Shown: positions 15,953 to 24,449 of the stretch, in pieces | How positions within the stretch are numbered: the stretch's first letter is position 1 | Layout of the letters: each line of letters begins with the position of its first letter | NCBI GenBank assembly: GCA_016715995.1 | Contig: JADJXF010000020.1 | Location: 57,933 to 121,932, forward strand | Origin: Flavobacteriales bacterium | GTDB taxonomy: Bacteria > Bacteroidota > Bacteroidia > Flavobacteriales_F > PHOS-HE28 | Direction: 5' to 3' | DNA length: 64,000 nt | Translations under genes and position numbers: made by a program | The notes under the pieces: model-generated | Databases searched by the model: none | What the model was told of the DNA's origin: nothing | What the model saw: the letters and a program-made list of their open reading frames with translations, nothing else

Positions 15953-16990
15953 ATGATTCGATTCGTCGCCCTTCTTCTCCTGCTGGCTCCGTCTGTTCTT
16001 CGGGCCCAACTCGGCGGCAAGGATGCCTTCCGCGTGCTCACCATCCCCTCATCGGCGCGGGCCTCAGCGCTGGGCGGCAACTACATCGCGGTGAAGGACA
16101 ACGACATCAATCTTGGCATCTTCAATCCTGGCTTGCTGAACAAGGACATGGGCCGGCAAGTGGCGCTGAGCTACCTGCCCTACTTCGAAGGCATCAAGAT
16201 CGGATACGCCAGCTATGCCCATCACTTCGATAGCCTGAACACCACCTTCTCCGGGACCATCCAGTATGTGGACTACGGCGCTTTCCGCCGGACCGATGAA
16301 GTGGGCCATGACATCGGCGAGTTCCGCGCTGGAGAATATGTGATGCAGATCGGCGCGGGCCGTGCGTTGGACAGCCTGTTCAGCATCGGCGCCAACTTGA
16401 AGTTCATCACCAGCAGCTATGATACCTATTCAGCCTCGGCCTTCGCATTGGATGTGGGCGGGGTGTTCCACAAGCCCTCGAAGGGCGTGACCGTGGCGGC
16501 CATGCTGCGCAATGTGGGTCGGCAGACCAGCACATTCACCGACCAGCGGGAGGACCTGCCCTTCGAGGTACAGGTAGGCGTCACCTACAAGTTCAAGCAC
16601 GCGCCCTTCCGCCTAGGCCTCATGCTGGAACAGCTGCAGCAATGGGACCTCACCTACGAGGACCCCAACGCGGCGGTGCAGATAGACCCCACAACGGGCG
16701 AGGTGATCGAGGAGAAGGTGACCACCATGCGGAAGGCCCTGCTGCATACCGTGCCCAGCGCCGAGATCCTCCTCAGCCGCAACTTCATGCTGCGCGTGGC
16801 CTACAATTTCCGCCGTCGGGATGAGCTCGTGATCGCCGACAAGCCATCGGCCGTGGGCCTCAGCTTCGGCATCGGCCTGAAAGTGACCAAGCTCCACCTG
16901 AGCTACGGATTCTCGCAGCTGCACCTGGCAGGGATCAGCAACACGCTGACGCTCGCGGTGCGCCTCAACGATTTCAAGAAGGAAGGCTGA
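15953..16990 (+). CDS. porQ: type IX secretion system protein PorQ
   Basis: A 345-residue outer-membrane beta-barrel protein. A signal peptide (about residues 1-19, ending LRAQ) is followed by the PorQ start block GGKDAFRVLTIPSSARASAL, GGNYIAVKDNDINLGIFNP and a long series of amphipathic strands ending in HLSYGFSQLHLAGISNTL. In Porphyromonas PorQ works with PorU, PorV and PorZ in the attachment complex that processes type IX cargo. I chose the ATG at 15953 because it begins the signal peptide. cmk follows after 49 bases. Type IX cargo genes are nearby (subtilase, hydrolase), which fits a working secretion system. Confidence 0.9.
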   Translation: MIRFVALLLLLAPSVLRAQLGGKDAFRVLTIPSSARASALGGNYIAVKDNDINLGIFNPGLLNKDMGRQVALSYLPYFEGIKIGYASYAHHFDSLNTTFSGTIQYVDYGAFRRTDEVGHDIGEFRAGEYVMQIGAGRALDSLFSIGANLKFITSSYDTYSASAFALDVGGVFHKPSKGVTVAAMLRNVGRQTSTFTDQREDLPFEVQVGVTYKFKHAPFRLGLMLEQLQQWDLTYEDPNAAVQIDPTTGEVIEEKVTTMRKALLHTVPSAEILLSRNFMLRVAYNFRRRDELVIADKPSAVGLSFGIGLKVTKLHLSYGFSQLHLAGISNTLTLAVRLNDFKKEG

Positions 16991-17027
16991 GCTCCGCCGG
17001 GCTCCGGTCGTGTGCGTCGCACAGGCG

Positions 17028-17035
17028 TACTTTGC
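17028..17035 (+). promoter_or_regulatory. -7 element of cmk
   Basis: TACTTTGC, only four bases before the GTG start of cmk, which suggests a leaderless transcript. Confidence 0.55.
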
Positions 17036-17039
17036 CCGC

Positions 17040-17741
17040 GTGAACCGCATCACCATCGCTGTGGATGGTTTCTCCTCCTGCGGGAAGAGCACCCTGGCCA
17101 AGCAGCTCGCCGGCCACCTCGGCTACACGTACATCGACAGCGGCGCCATGTACCGCGCAGTGGCGTTGTACGTGATGGAGAACGGCCTCGTCAAGGACGG
17201 CAAGCTCGATCGCGAGGGCCTCTTGCGCGTGATGGATGGCATCGACATCCGCTTCCAGCATGATCCGCTGGCGAACAAGAGCGTCACGACGCTGAACGGG
17301 CGCAATGTCGAGGAACGGATCCGCAGCATGGAGGTGAGCAACCACGTGACGCTCGTGAGCCCCGTGCCGGAAGTGCGCGCGAAGCTGGTGAAGCTCCAGC
17401 AGGCCTTCGGTCGCGAGAAGGGCGTGGTGATGGACGGACGCGACATCGGCACCGTGGTCTTCCCCGATGCTGAAGTGAAGCTGTACATGACCGCCCGGCC
17501 GGAGGTGCGCGCCCAGCGCCGCTATCAGGAGCTGAAGGGCAAGGGTGCGGAGGTGGAGTATGCCAGCGTGCTGGAGAACATCCGCCAGCGCGACCTGGAC
17601 GACACCACGCGCAAGGCCGATCCACTCACCAAAGCGCCGGACGCGTTCGAGATCGACAACAGCGATATCACCGCGGAGGAACAGTTCGTGAAAGCGCTGG
17701 ACATCGTGCTCGAGGTGCTGGCGCGGGTGGGGCAGGAGTGA
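17040..17741 (+). CDS. cmk: (d)CMP kinase
   Basis: A 233-residue cytidylate kinase that phosphorylates CMP and dCMP with ATP. The P-loop is in VDGFSSCGKSTLAKQLA at residues 7-23, followed by YTYIDSGAMYRAVALYV, the VVMDGRDIGTVVFPDAEVKL block and the lid region ARPEVRAQRRYQEL. The GTG at 17040 gives the family-typical N-terminus NRITIAVDG; the longer frame from 17010 would read through the promoter. The gene is convergent with ispH with two bases between the stop codons. The porQ-cmk-ispH order resembles what I remember from other Bacteroidota. Confidence 0.95.
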   Translation: MNRITIAVDGFSSCGKSTLAKQLAGHLGYTYIDSGAMYRAVALYVMENGLVKDGKLDREGLLRVMDGIDIRFQHDPLANKSVTTLNGRNVEERIRSMEVSNHVTLVSPVPEVRAKLVKLQQAFGREKGVVMDGRDIGTVVFPDAEVKLYMTARPEVRAQRRYQELKGKGAEVEYASVLENIRQRDLDDTTRKADPLTKAPDAFEIDNSDITAEEQFVKALDIVLEVLARVGQE

Positions 17742-17743
17742 AC

Positions 17744-18967
17744 TCAGGCTATTGCTGCGTCCACCGCTTCAACTGGGTCCAGTGCGCCCTCCACGAACCC
17801 CAGCACCTTCAACATCACTTTATCCAACAAGGTATCCGGGCAGCTCGCCCCGCTGGTTAGGATGATGGTGAGCGGACGTTTCGGAGGCAACCAGTTGTTC
17901 GTGGTCTCCAGCTTGTGCGCCGGATAGTTGAAGTGCTGGATCGTTTCCGCGCTCAGGACCTCCGTTTCGTCCTTGATGAAGTAGGTGGGGAACTTGTGCT
18001 CAAGCAGTTCCACCAAGTGGCTGGTGTTGCTGCTGTTGTAGCCACCTACCACCATCGCGAGGTCCGCATCGGCCTTCAGCAATTCGTTCGTGGCGTCCTG
18101 GTTGTCGTTGGTGGCATAGCAGAGCGTGTCGCGCGTGTCGGCGAAATGATGCTTCAGGTCAGCTTCGCCGTGCTTCTTCACCATTACTTGTTTCAGATGG
18201 TCGGCGATGGCCTGTGTCTCGGTGGCCAGCATGGTGGTCTGATTCACCACGCCGATACGTTGCAGGTCACGGTCAGGGTCGAAGCCAGGCGTGCACCGTG
18301 TGCCGAATAGCGCTTGGAAGCGCTCAACAGGCAAATCGCCCGTGATGATGCGTCCCAGCTCCTCGGCCTCGGTCATGTCTTTGATGATGACGGCAGGCGC
18401 CCCAGCGGCAGTATGGCTGAAGGTGGCGCGCGTCTCTTCGTGCTTGGCCTTGCCGTGGATCACCACGGAGTATTCCTTCTGGCCGAGCTGCGCGCTGCGA
18501 TTCCACACCTTCTCCACGAAAGGGCAAGTGGTGTTGTACTTCAACGGATCGATGCCGATGGCCTTCAGTTTCCCCTCCGTTTCCAATGTGGTTCCGAAGG
18601 CCGGGATGATCACGATGTCGTCGCCCGTCAGCTCATTCCAGTCCATCAGCATCTGCCCATGCGTGTCCTGGATGAAACGCATGCCGCGCGCGGTGAGGTC
18701 GCCGTTCACCGCCGGGTTGTGGATCATCTGGCTCAGCAGGAAAATGCGCTTGCCCGGATTCTCCTCAAGGGCCTTGTAACTGATCTCGATGGCGTTCTCC
18801 ACGCCGTAGCAGAAGCCGAAGTGCCGCGCGAACACGAAGCGCACCGCACCCAGATCGAGCAGGGTGGGACTGAGGTCCTTCTTCTTCGGATCCTGCGCCT
18901 TGCGCCAGGCTTTCAAGCGCCCAATGAGATGGCTGCGGTAATGCGTGGGGATTTCGAAGGTGCGCAT
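17744..18967 (-). CDS. ispH: 4-hydroxy-3-methylbut-2-enyl diphosphate reductase
   Basis: A 407-residue IspH (LytB), the last enzyme of the MEP isoprenoid pathway, which makes IPP and DMAPP. The three iron-sulphur cysteines are in GFCYGVENAIEIS (Cys53), NTTCPFVEKVW and TSGASCPDTLLDKV. The E-N-D catalytic region appears as GVVNQTTMLATET. It is longer than the ~310-residue E. coli form because of an N-terminal extension and internal inserts, as in other Bacteroidota. I start it at 18967, removing six residues of weak upstream sequence. A TACCTTTG element lies 15 bases upstream. Confidence 0.95.
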   Translation of the reverse strand: MRTFEIPTHYRSHLIGRLKAWRKAQDPKKKDLSPTLLDLGAVRFVFARHFGFCYGVENAIEISYKALEENPGKRIFLLSQMIHNPAVNGDLTARGMRFIQDTHGQMLMDWNELTGDDIVIIPAFGTTLETEGKLKAIGIDPLKYNTTCPFVEKVWNRSAQLGQKEYSVVIHGKAKHEETRATFSHTAAGAPAVIIKDMTEAEELGRIITGDLPVERFQALFGTRCTPGFDPDRDLQRIGVVNQTTMLATETQAIADHLKQVMVKKHGEADLKHHFADTRDTLCYATNDNQDATNELLKADADLAMVVGGYNSSNTSHLVELLEHKFPTYFIKDETEVLSAETIQHFNYPAHKLETTNNWLPPKRPLTIILTSGASCPDTLLDKVMLKVLGFVEGALDPVEAVDAAIA

Positions 18968-18982
18968 GGCATTGGGCGGCCT

Positions 18983-18990
18983 CAAAGGTA
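18983..18990 (-). promoter_or_regulatory. -7 element of ispH
   Basis: Minus-strand TACCTTTG, 15 bases before the ispH ATG; the closest match to TAnnTTTG in this area. Confidence 0.6.
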
Positions 18991-19042
18991 GCCGGGCAGG
19001 GGGGGTGAACAGGAGAGGAGGCCCGTTTGTTCACCAAGCCAA

Positions 19043-19050
19043 TACCTTGC
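19043..19050 (+). promoter_or_regulatory. -7 element of the secreted hydrolase
   Basis: TACCTTGC, ending four bases before the ATG at 19055, again a leaderless layout. Confidence 0.5.
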
Positions 19051-19054
19051 ACGC

Positions 19055-20197
19055 ATGCGCTACCTCACGCTGCTCATCCTCGGGGCTTCATTCCCGGCGT
19101 CGGCGCAGCCCTTCGCCATCGGCAGCCGAAGCATCACCTTCTTCGATGCCAGCCGCAACCGCAACATCGCCACCAACCTGTACTACCCGGGCGTTACTGC
19201 GGGCAGCAATGCCGAGGTGGCCAATGGAGCGTTTCCATTGCTGGTTGTCGGTCATGGCTTCGTGATGAGCACCGATGCCTACGCGAACCTTTGGAACCAC
19301 TTCGTGCCACTCGGGTACATCGTGGCGCTGCCCACCACGGAGAGCGGTTTCGCACCCAGTCATGGCAACTTCGGGCAGGACATCGCATTCATCGTCACCG
19401 CGATGCAGGCGGCGAACAATGAGGCTTCTTCACCCTTTTTCGGCCACATGGCGCCAACCTCTGCGCTCATGGGACACAGCATGGGTGGTGGCAGCAGTTT
19501 CCTGGGAGCGGCCGGCAACACGGCCATCACCACGGTGGTGAACTTCGCGGCCGCGGAAACGAACCCCAGCGCGGTGGCCGCCTGCGCGCAGGTGCTGGTG
19601 CCGACGCTCATGTTCGCCGGAAGCAACGATTGCGTCACCCCTATCGCGCAACACACCGCACCGATGTACGCGGCGCTGACCATGCCGTGCCGCGCCTTCG
19701 TCAACATTACGGGAGGCGGACACTGCTACTTCGCGGAGAGCGATTTCAACTGCAGCTTCGGGGAACTCACCTGCTCGCCGGCACCGGCCATCTCGCGCGC
19801 ACAACAGCACGATGTGATCAACGACTTCGCCACACTGTGGCTCGATCACTTCCTGAAAGGAGACCAAGGGGCGCTTGCATCGTTCGTGGACAGCATCGCC
19901 CTCTCCACGCGGGCCGTTTCCACCACCACCTGCGAACTCCCAACTGGCCTGAGCGTAGCGGAGCCCGAGTCATCCTTCCTTTCGCCCTCCATCGTCGATG
20001 ACCGATTCCAAGTGAATTCGGCCAACGGCCCGGTGCACGTTCAAGTGTTCGACCTCAGGGGACGGACGGTGATGTCGTTGCCCGGTGTGGGTCCCGGCCA
20101 GTTCATCGATGCCCGATCGCTGCCGCAGGGCACCTATCTGGTCCTTGTGGGCACTGGTGCTGAGCGGATGGCGGAGCGGATGATCATCGCCCGCTGA
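19055..20197 (+). CDS. secreted alpha/beta hydrolase with type IX sorting domain
   Basis: A 380-residue exported hydrolase. The signal peptide covers about residues 1-18 (ILGASFPASAQP). The alpha/beta hydrolase core has the nucleophile elbow MGHSMGGGSS near residue 146, a probable acid in FAGSNDCVTPI and the catalytic His in ITGGGHCYFAES. The NLYYPG and VVGHGFVMS blocks resemble chlorophyllase/dienelactone-hydrolase-like enzymes that act on esters. The last ~75 residues (DDRFQVNSANGPVHVQVFDL to MIIAR) look like a type IX sorting domain. The substrate is unknown. Confidence 0.85.
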   Translation: MRYLTLLILGASFPASAQPFAIGSRSITFFDASRNRNIATNLYYPGVTAGSNAEVANGAFPLLVVGHGFVMSTDAYANLWNHFVPLGYIVALPTTESGFAPSHGNFGQDIAFIVTAMQAANNEASSPFFGHMAPTSALMGHSMGGGSSFLGAAGNTAITTVVNFAAAETNPSAVAACAQVLVPTLMFAGSNDCVTPIAQHTAPMYAALTMPCRAFVNITGGGHCYFAESDFNCSFGELTCSPAPAISRAQQHDVINDFATLWLDHFLKGDQGALASFVDSIALSTRAVSTTTCELPTGLSVAEPESSFLSPSIVDDRFQVNSANGPVHVQVFDLRGRTVMSLPGVGPGQFIDARSLPQGTYLVLVGTGAERMAERMIIAR

Positions 20198-20205
20198 GGC
20201 GCGTC

Positions 20206-20213
20206 TACCTTCG
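20206..20213 (+). promoter_or_regulatory. -7 element of the YceI-sensor kinase operon
   Basis: TACCTTCG, 25 bases before the YceI ATG at 20239. Confidence 0.5.
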
Positions 20214-20238
20214 GCACGCCCTTGGACGGTGCTGAAGA

Positions 20239-20784
20239 ATGCGCGCTTTGCTGTTCGTCCTATCGCTGATCGTTTCGACGTGGGCCTCCCCGCAGGAGCG
20301 CGACATCGTGCGCGTGAACCGCTCGCAGGTGGTTTTCCTCAGCACTGCTCCGCTTGAGACGATCACCGCCTCGAACGATCGCGTGAAGGGCGTGCTCGAC
20401 CGGAGCGATCGCAGCTTCGCGGTGCAGGTGCCCGTGGTGGAGTTCGTGGGCTTCAACGCGCCGCTGCAGCGCGAGCACTTCAACGAGAATTATATGGTCT
20501 CGCGTGATTGGCCGAACGCGGTGTTCACTGGCCGTATCATCGAGGCGGTCGATCTCCTCGCGCCAGGAACCTATACGGTTCGTGCGAAAGGAACGCTCAC
20601 CATTCGCGGCGTGCCGCAGGAGCGCATCGTCGCCTGTACCGTGGATGTGGATGCCGATGGCGTGCGCGTGCGATCGAGCTTTGAAGTATCCGTGGCGGAT
20701 CACGGCATCCGGATACCACGTGTGGTGCAGCAGAAGGTGGCTGCCGTGGTGAAGGTTGACCTTGATCTGCGCTTCGCGCCTTGA
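20239..20784 (+). CDS. exported YceI-like protein
   Basis: A 181-residue periplasmic YceI-like barrel with a signal peptide of about 18 residues (FVLSLIVSTWASPQ). Recognisable blocks are VNRSQVVFLSTAPLETITAS, the conserved REHFNENYMVSRDWPNAVF and the closing VRSSFEVSVADHGIRIPR. The HFNENYM block is shared with the YceI protein at 27551-28104 but not with the lipoprotein at 3894-4547, so those two form a subgroup. It lies six bases before the sensor kinase gene, so it is probably co-transcribed with a two-component system. It may carry a ligand relevant to that system; this is inference. Confidence 0.85.
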   Translation: MRALLFVLSLIVSTWASPQERDIVRVNRSQVVFLSTAPLETITASNDRVKGVLDRSDRSFAVQVPVVEFVGFNAPLQREHFNENYMVSRDWPNAVFTGRIIEAVDLLAPGTYTVRAKGTLTIRGVPQERIVACTVDVDADGVRVRSSFEVSVADHGIRIPRVVQQKVAAVVKVDLDLRFAP

Positions 20785-20790
20785 GCACCG

Positions 20791-23598
20791 ATGCGCGCCG
20801 CTGCCGTCATCGTCTTCACGTCCATCGCCACTTCGGCAGTGGCCCAATATCCCTTGGTGCGCACCATCGAGGTCCGCCCCGGCCAGCAGCGTCCGCGGAT
20901 CCATGCCATCGCCCAGGACGCCCGCGGCCTTATTTGGGCGGCGAGCGACATGGGCCTATTGCGCACCGATGGCGAGGCGGTGGAAGTGATGGGGCGCTGG
21001 GAGGACGGACGGATCCAGGCCTTGACCGCCGATGGCGCAAGCGTCGTGGCCGTGACCGCTGGCGGGGTCCTCGTCCGATGCGGTGAACTCGGTTGCGACA
21101 CCTTGCTGCGGGATAGCGCATTGGTTGGCGCTCGGGTGAGCGCCATGGCGGTGGATGGCGAAGGCCGCTTGCACATCGGCACCTATGGGCAGGGCCTTTT
21201 CATGTTCAGCAATCAGCTGCTGACCCATTGGAATACAATGAGCGGCCTTCCCGATGACCATGTGAACGACGTGGACCTACTGCCCAATGGCAGCGTGGTG
21301 GTGGCCACCGATCAAGGGCTTGCCCTGTGCGATGGTGAACGCATCGGCGAGGTGCTCGGTGAGGCGCAAGGCGCGCCGGATAACCTGGTGCTGTGCGTAG
21401 CCGTGGATGCCGATGGCGCGGTGTGGGCGGGAACCGATCGCGGTGGTGTATTCCGGTGGCTGCCCGGTAGCGCAGCGCCGCCCGAACCCATCGTGCAGCC
21501 ATGGAAGTTCGGTGCGATCCGGCAACTGGCGTTGGCAGGCGGCATGGTCTGGGCCGCCACCGAGGAGGATGGCCCGGTCGTGATTGATCGGGCACTGGAG
21601 CATGGAACCTACCGCGAGAACTGGCGCGGCCGTGCCGAAGTGCTTGGCCTCCTGCGTGATGCCGATGGCGCGGTGTGGTGGTGCGATGGCTCCGAAGTGC
21701 TGCATCGTGCCGATCCGGCCATCCTCTTCGTTCCGGAGCATGAAGGGCTAGATCTGCGCGGCATCACCGCGTTATGCGCCGATGAGCAGCAGCGCATCTG
21801 GTTCGCCACTGCACAAGGCATCTATGAGCACGTCGCGTGGTTCTCTGAAGAGCGCAAGGTGAAGCGGCTGCCGATCCGGATCGATTCGCGCAAACCGGTG
21901 GTTTCGCTAGCCACCTCCGCGGATGGCACGTTATGGGCGGCGACCTTCGGCGGCGGCGTTTTCGCGTACCATTCGGACGGAACCATTCGGTCGTACACCA
22001 CGGCCGATGGCCTCTCCAACGACAACGTGCTTTCCGTACGGCGCGGGCGCTCAGGGATGCTGTTCGCCACGCTGCATGGGGTCAGTCGCTTCAACGGTGG
22101 GCGTTTCGAGCGCCTTGCTCCTCGCACCGGCTTCATCTTCGATGTGGCCGAGAACCGCGATGGCGTCGTCCATCTCGCTGCCGATGGCCGGGGCGTGCTC
22201 CGCATCGAGGGGGAGGAACTGGTTCAAACCAGCGCTACGGATGGCAGCTACTACGCGCTTCAATCGGATGCGGACGGCGACCTGTGGGCAATTGGTCCGG
22301 GGACCGGCTTCCGCAGGCTTCATGGTTGCGATACCTGTGCTTTCGGCAGCGACCTGCCTCCGTTCGATGGCGACATGTATGCGCTGGGCTCGGTCGCTGG
22401 ACGCCTGGTCGCCTTCGGGTCCACCGGTGTGCGGGCATTGGATCCCCGCACAGGTGCCACAGACGATGTCACGGCGGCGTTCGGCATGGAAGACATCACC
22501 GCGGAACTGAACGCCATCGCAACGGACCAGGCCGGGGCCTTGTGGTTCGCATGCAGCAAGGGTCTGGTGCGACTGCGCCCGGATGAGGCGCACTTCAATC
22601 ATGCCGTTCGCACCTCGATCCTCACGGTCCAGGCCGGCGGTCATCCGGTGTCCGTTGGCCCGGAGGTCATCGTGCCGCATGACCGCAGCACCTTGGTGAT
22701 CCGCTTCACTGGCACCCATTGGATCGATCCAGCCGGTGTCCGGTTCCAGTATCGCCTGGCCGGCTACAGCGACCGGATCATCGAGACCCGCGATCGTGAG
22801 GCCGCCTTCGTTTCGCTGCCACCGGGCCGCTATCGGTTCCAGGTCCGTGGCTTCACCGGCTCGCCGAATGACCGCATCCCGTGGACGGAGTTGGGCCTGG
22901 TCATCGATCCGCCCTGGTGGCGCGTGCCCTGGGTGATAGTGCTGGCGGCGCTGATTGCGCTGGTCGTCGTGTATGTGTTGATCCGGGCACGCGACCGCCG
23001 GATGAGGTACCGCGATCGGATGGAGCGGGAGCAGGTGCGCTTCCAGTTGGATGCGCTGCGCAGCCAGGTCGATCCGCACTTCCTCTTCAACAGCTTCAAT
23101 GCGCTGGTGGAGTTGATCGAGGAGGCGCCCGCGAAAGCGGTGGAGCATGTGGAGCAGTTGAGCACCTTCTTCCGCGACATCCTCCAGGTCCGTGAGCGGG
23201 AACGCATCACGTTGGCGGAGGAACTCCGCCTGCTGCGGAACTACTTCGCGCTGGAACAGCGGCGCTTCGGTGATGCGATTGAATTGCGGGTGGAGATCGG
23301 CGACGCGATGCATCAGCGCGCCATCGTTCCGCTCACGCTGCAGATGCTGGTGGAGAATGCGCTCAAGCACAATGTCATCAGCGGTGGGCCGCCCTTCGTC
23401 ATCGCCGTGAGCATTGCAGGCGACGCGGTGGAGGTGCGCAATCCGTTGAGGCCGCGCGCCACACCGCCGCGATCCACGGGCTTCGGACTGGACAGCATCA
23501 CCAAGCGGTACCGGGCGCTCACGACCCGTCCCATCGAGGTGATGCGCGACGGCGCCGAGTTCATCGTCCGGGTACCTTTGATCGACCCGAGCCCATGA
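20791..23598 (+). CDS. LytS-type sensor histidine kinase with beta-propeller sensor
   Basis: A 935-residue membrane kinase. A signal sequence (about 1-19) is followed by ~580 residues of Reg_prop beta-propeller repeats (for example ARGLIWAASDMGLLRTDG and DGTLWAATFGGGVFAYHSDG). A Y_Y_Y domain follows (FQYRLAGYSDRIIETRDREA), then one membrane segment near 709-731 (VPWVIVLAALIALVVVYVLI). The cytoplasmic part is a His_kinase (PF06580) domain with the phospho-acceptor His763 in SQVDPHFLFNSFNALVELI and an HATPase with the N-box MLVENALKHNV. The propeller would sense a periplasmic ligand. The stop overlaps the LytTR gene start as ATGA, so that regulator is its partner. Confidence 0.93.
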   Translation: MRAAAVIVFTSIATSAVAQYPLVRTIEVRPGQQRPRIHAIAQDARGLIWAASDMGLLRTDGEAVEVMGRWEDGRIQALTADGASVVAVTAGGVLVRCGELGCDTLLRDSALVGARVSAMAVDGEGRLHIGTYGQGLFMFSNQLLTHWNTMSGLPDDHVNDVDLLPNGSVVVATDQGLALCDGERIGEVLGEAQGAPDNLVLCVAVDADGAVWAGTDRGGVFRWLPGSAAPPEPIVQPWKFGAIRQLALAGGMVWAATEEDGPVVIDRALEHGTYRENWRGRAEVLGLLRDADGAVWWCDGSEVLHRADPAILFVPEHEGLDLRGITALCADEQQRIWFATAQGIYEHVAWFSEERKVKRLPIRIDSRKPVVSLATSADGTLWAATFGGGVFAYHSDGTIRSYTTADGLSNDNVLSVRRGRSGMLFATLHGVSRFNGGRFERLAPRTGFIFDVAENRDGVVHLAADGRGVLRIEGEELVQTSATDGSYYALQSDADGDLWAIGPGTGFRRLHGCDTCAFGSDLPPFDGDMYALGSVAGRLVAFGSTGVRALDPRTGATDDVTAAFGMEDITAELNAIATDQAGALWFACSKGLVRLRPDEAHFNHAVRTSILTVQAGGHPVSVGPEVIVPHDRSTLVIRFTGTHWIDPAGVRFQYRLAGYSDRIIETRDREAAFVSLPPGRYRFQVRGFTGSPNDRIPWTELGLVIDPPWWRVPWVIVLAALIALVVVYVLIRARDRRMRYRDRMEREQVRFQLDALRSQVDPHFLFNSFNALVELIEEAPAKAVEHVEQLSTFFRDILQVRERERITLAEELRLLRNYFALEQRRFGDAIELRVEIGDAMHQRAIVPLTLQMLVENALKHNVISGGPPFVIAVSIAGDAVEVRNPLRPRATPPRSTGFGLDSITKRYRALTTRPIEVMRDGAEFIVRVPLIDPSP

Positions 23599-24347
23599 AG
23601 ATCCTGATCGTCGAGGACGAGGCCGCGGCGGTGAAGCGGCTCCGGAAGATGCTGGCGGCGATCGACCCGGGCATCGAGGTGGTGGCTGAGGTGCCCAGCA
23701 TCGTCGGCGCGGTTGAATGGTTCGGCGCCAACCCCGCTCCCGACTTGGCTCTCTTCGATGTGCAGCTGGCGGACGGTGACAGCTTCGAGGTGTTCAAGCG
23801 GGTGGCGGTGCCGTGCCCGGTGGTCTTCACCACCGCGTACGATGCGCACGCCCTGCAGGCCTTTCGCGTGAATGCCATCGACTACCTGCTGAAGCCCGTG
23901 AACAGCGTGGAGCTCGGAGCGGCCATCGAGCGGGTGCGCAAGCTGGGTGTGGTGCGCGATCACGCGCCGTTGGCGTCATCCGCCGCGGGCGATCAGCCGA
24001 CGGCTTTCGTGAAGCGCTTCCTGATACGCTATGGTGACCATTACCGCGTGGTGGAGCCGGAGGGGATCGCTTACATCCACTCGCTCATGAAGAACACCTT
24101 CCTCCGCACGCGCGAAGGCCGCGACCTGCCGCTGGAGGAGAGCCTGGACAAACTCGAGAAGCAGCTCGATCCGCAGAAGTTCATCCGCCTCAACCGCCAG
24201 CTGATCGTGCACCTGCACAGCATCAAGGAACTGCTGGCGTACAGCAAGAGCCGGGTGAAGGTGCTGCTCGACCCGCCTTACGGCGATGATGCTATCGTGA
24301 GCAGTGAACGCAGCGCTGGCTTCAAGCGCTGGCTCGCGGGCGGTTAG
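23595..24347 (+). CDS. LytTR-family response regulator
   Basis: A 250-residue DNA-binding regulator. Residues 1-120 form the receiver domain with the acidic pair in VEDEAAA, the phospho-acceptor Asp55 in LALFDVQLADGDS and the conserved Lys in IDYLLKPVNSVEL. The C-terminal ~100 residues form a LytTR domain (YRVVEPEGIAYIHSLMKNTF, then FIRLNRQLIVHLHSIKEL). It overlaps the sensor kinase gene by four bases and should be phosphorylated by it. Targets cannot be read from the window; the YceI gene of the same operon and the gene cluster at 25.9-29 kb are plausible candidates only by position. Confidence 0.94.
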   Translation: MKILIVEDEAAAVKRLRKMLAAIDPGIEVVAEVPSIVGAVEWFGANPAPDLALFDVQLADGDSFEVFKRVAVPCPVVFTTAYDAHALQAFRVNAIDYLLKPVNSVELGAAIERVRKLGVVRDHAPLASSAAGDQPTAFVKRFLIRYGDHYRVVEPEGIAYIHSLMKNTFLRTREGRDLPLEESLDKLEKQLDPQKFIRLNRQLIVHLHSIKELLAYSKSRVKVLLDPPYGDDAIVSSERSAGFKRWLAGG

Positions 24348-24449
24348 CCGCTCTTGCCGCTTCATCCGCCCCGTTTACCGTTCCGTCCGTACCGGTGAGG
24401 CTGCCGCTTCGCCACGCCGCCACATTCGATGCACCAAACACCGAATGCC

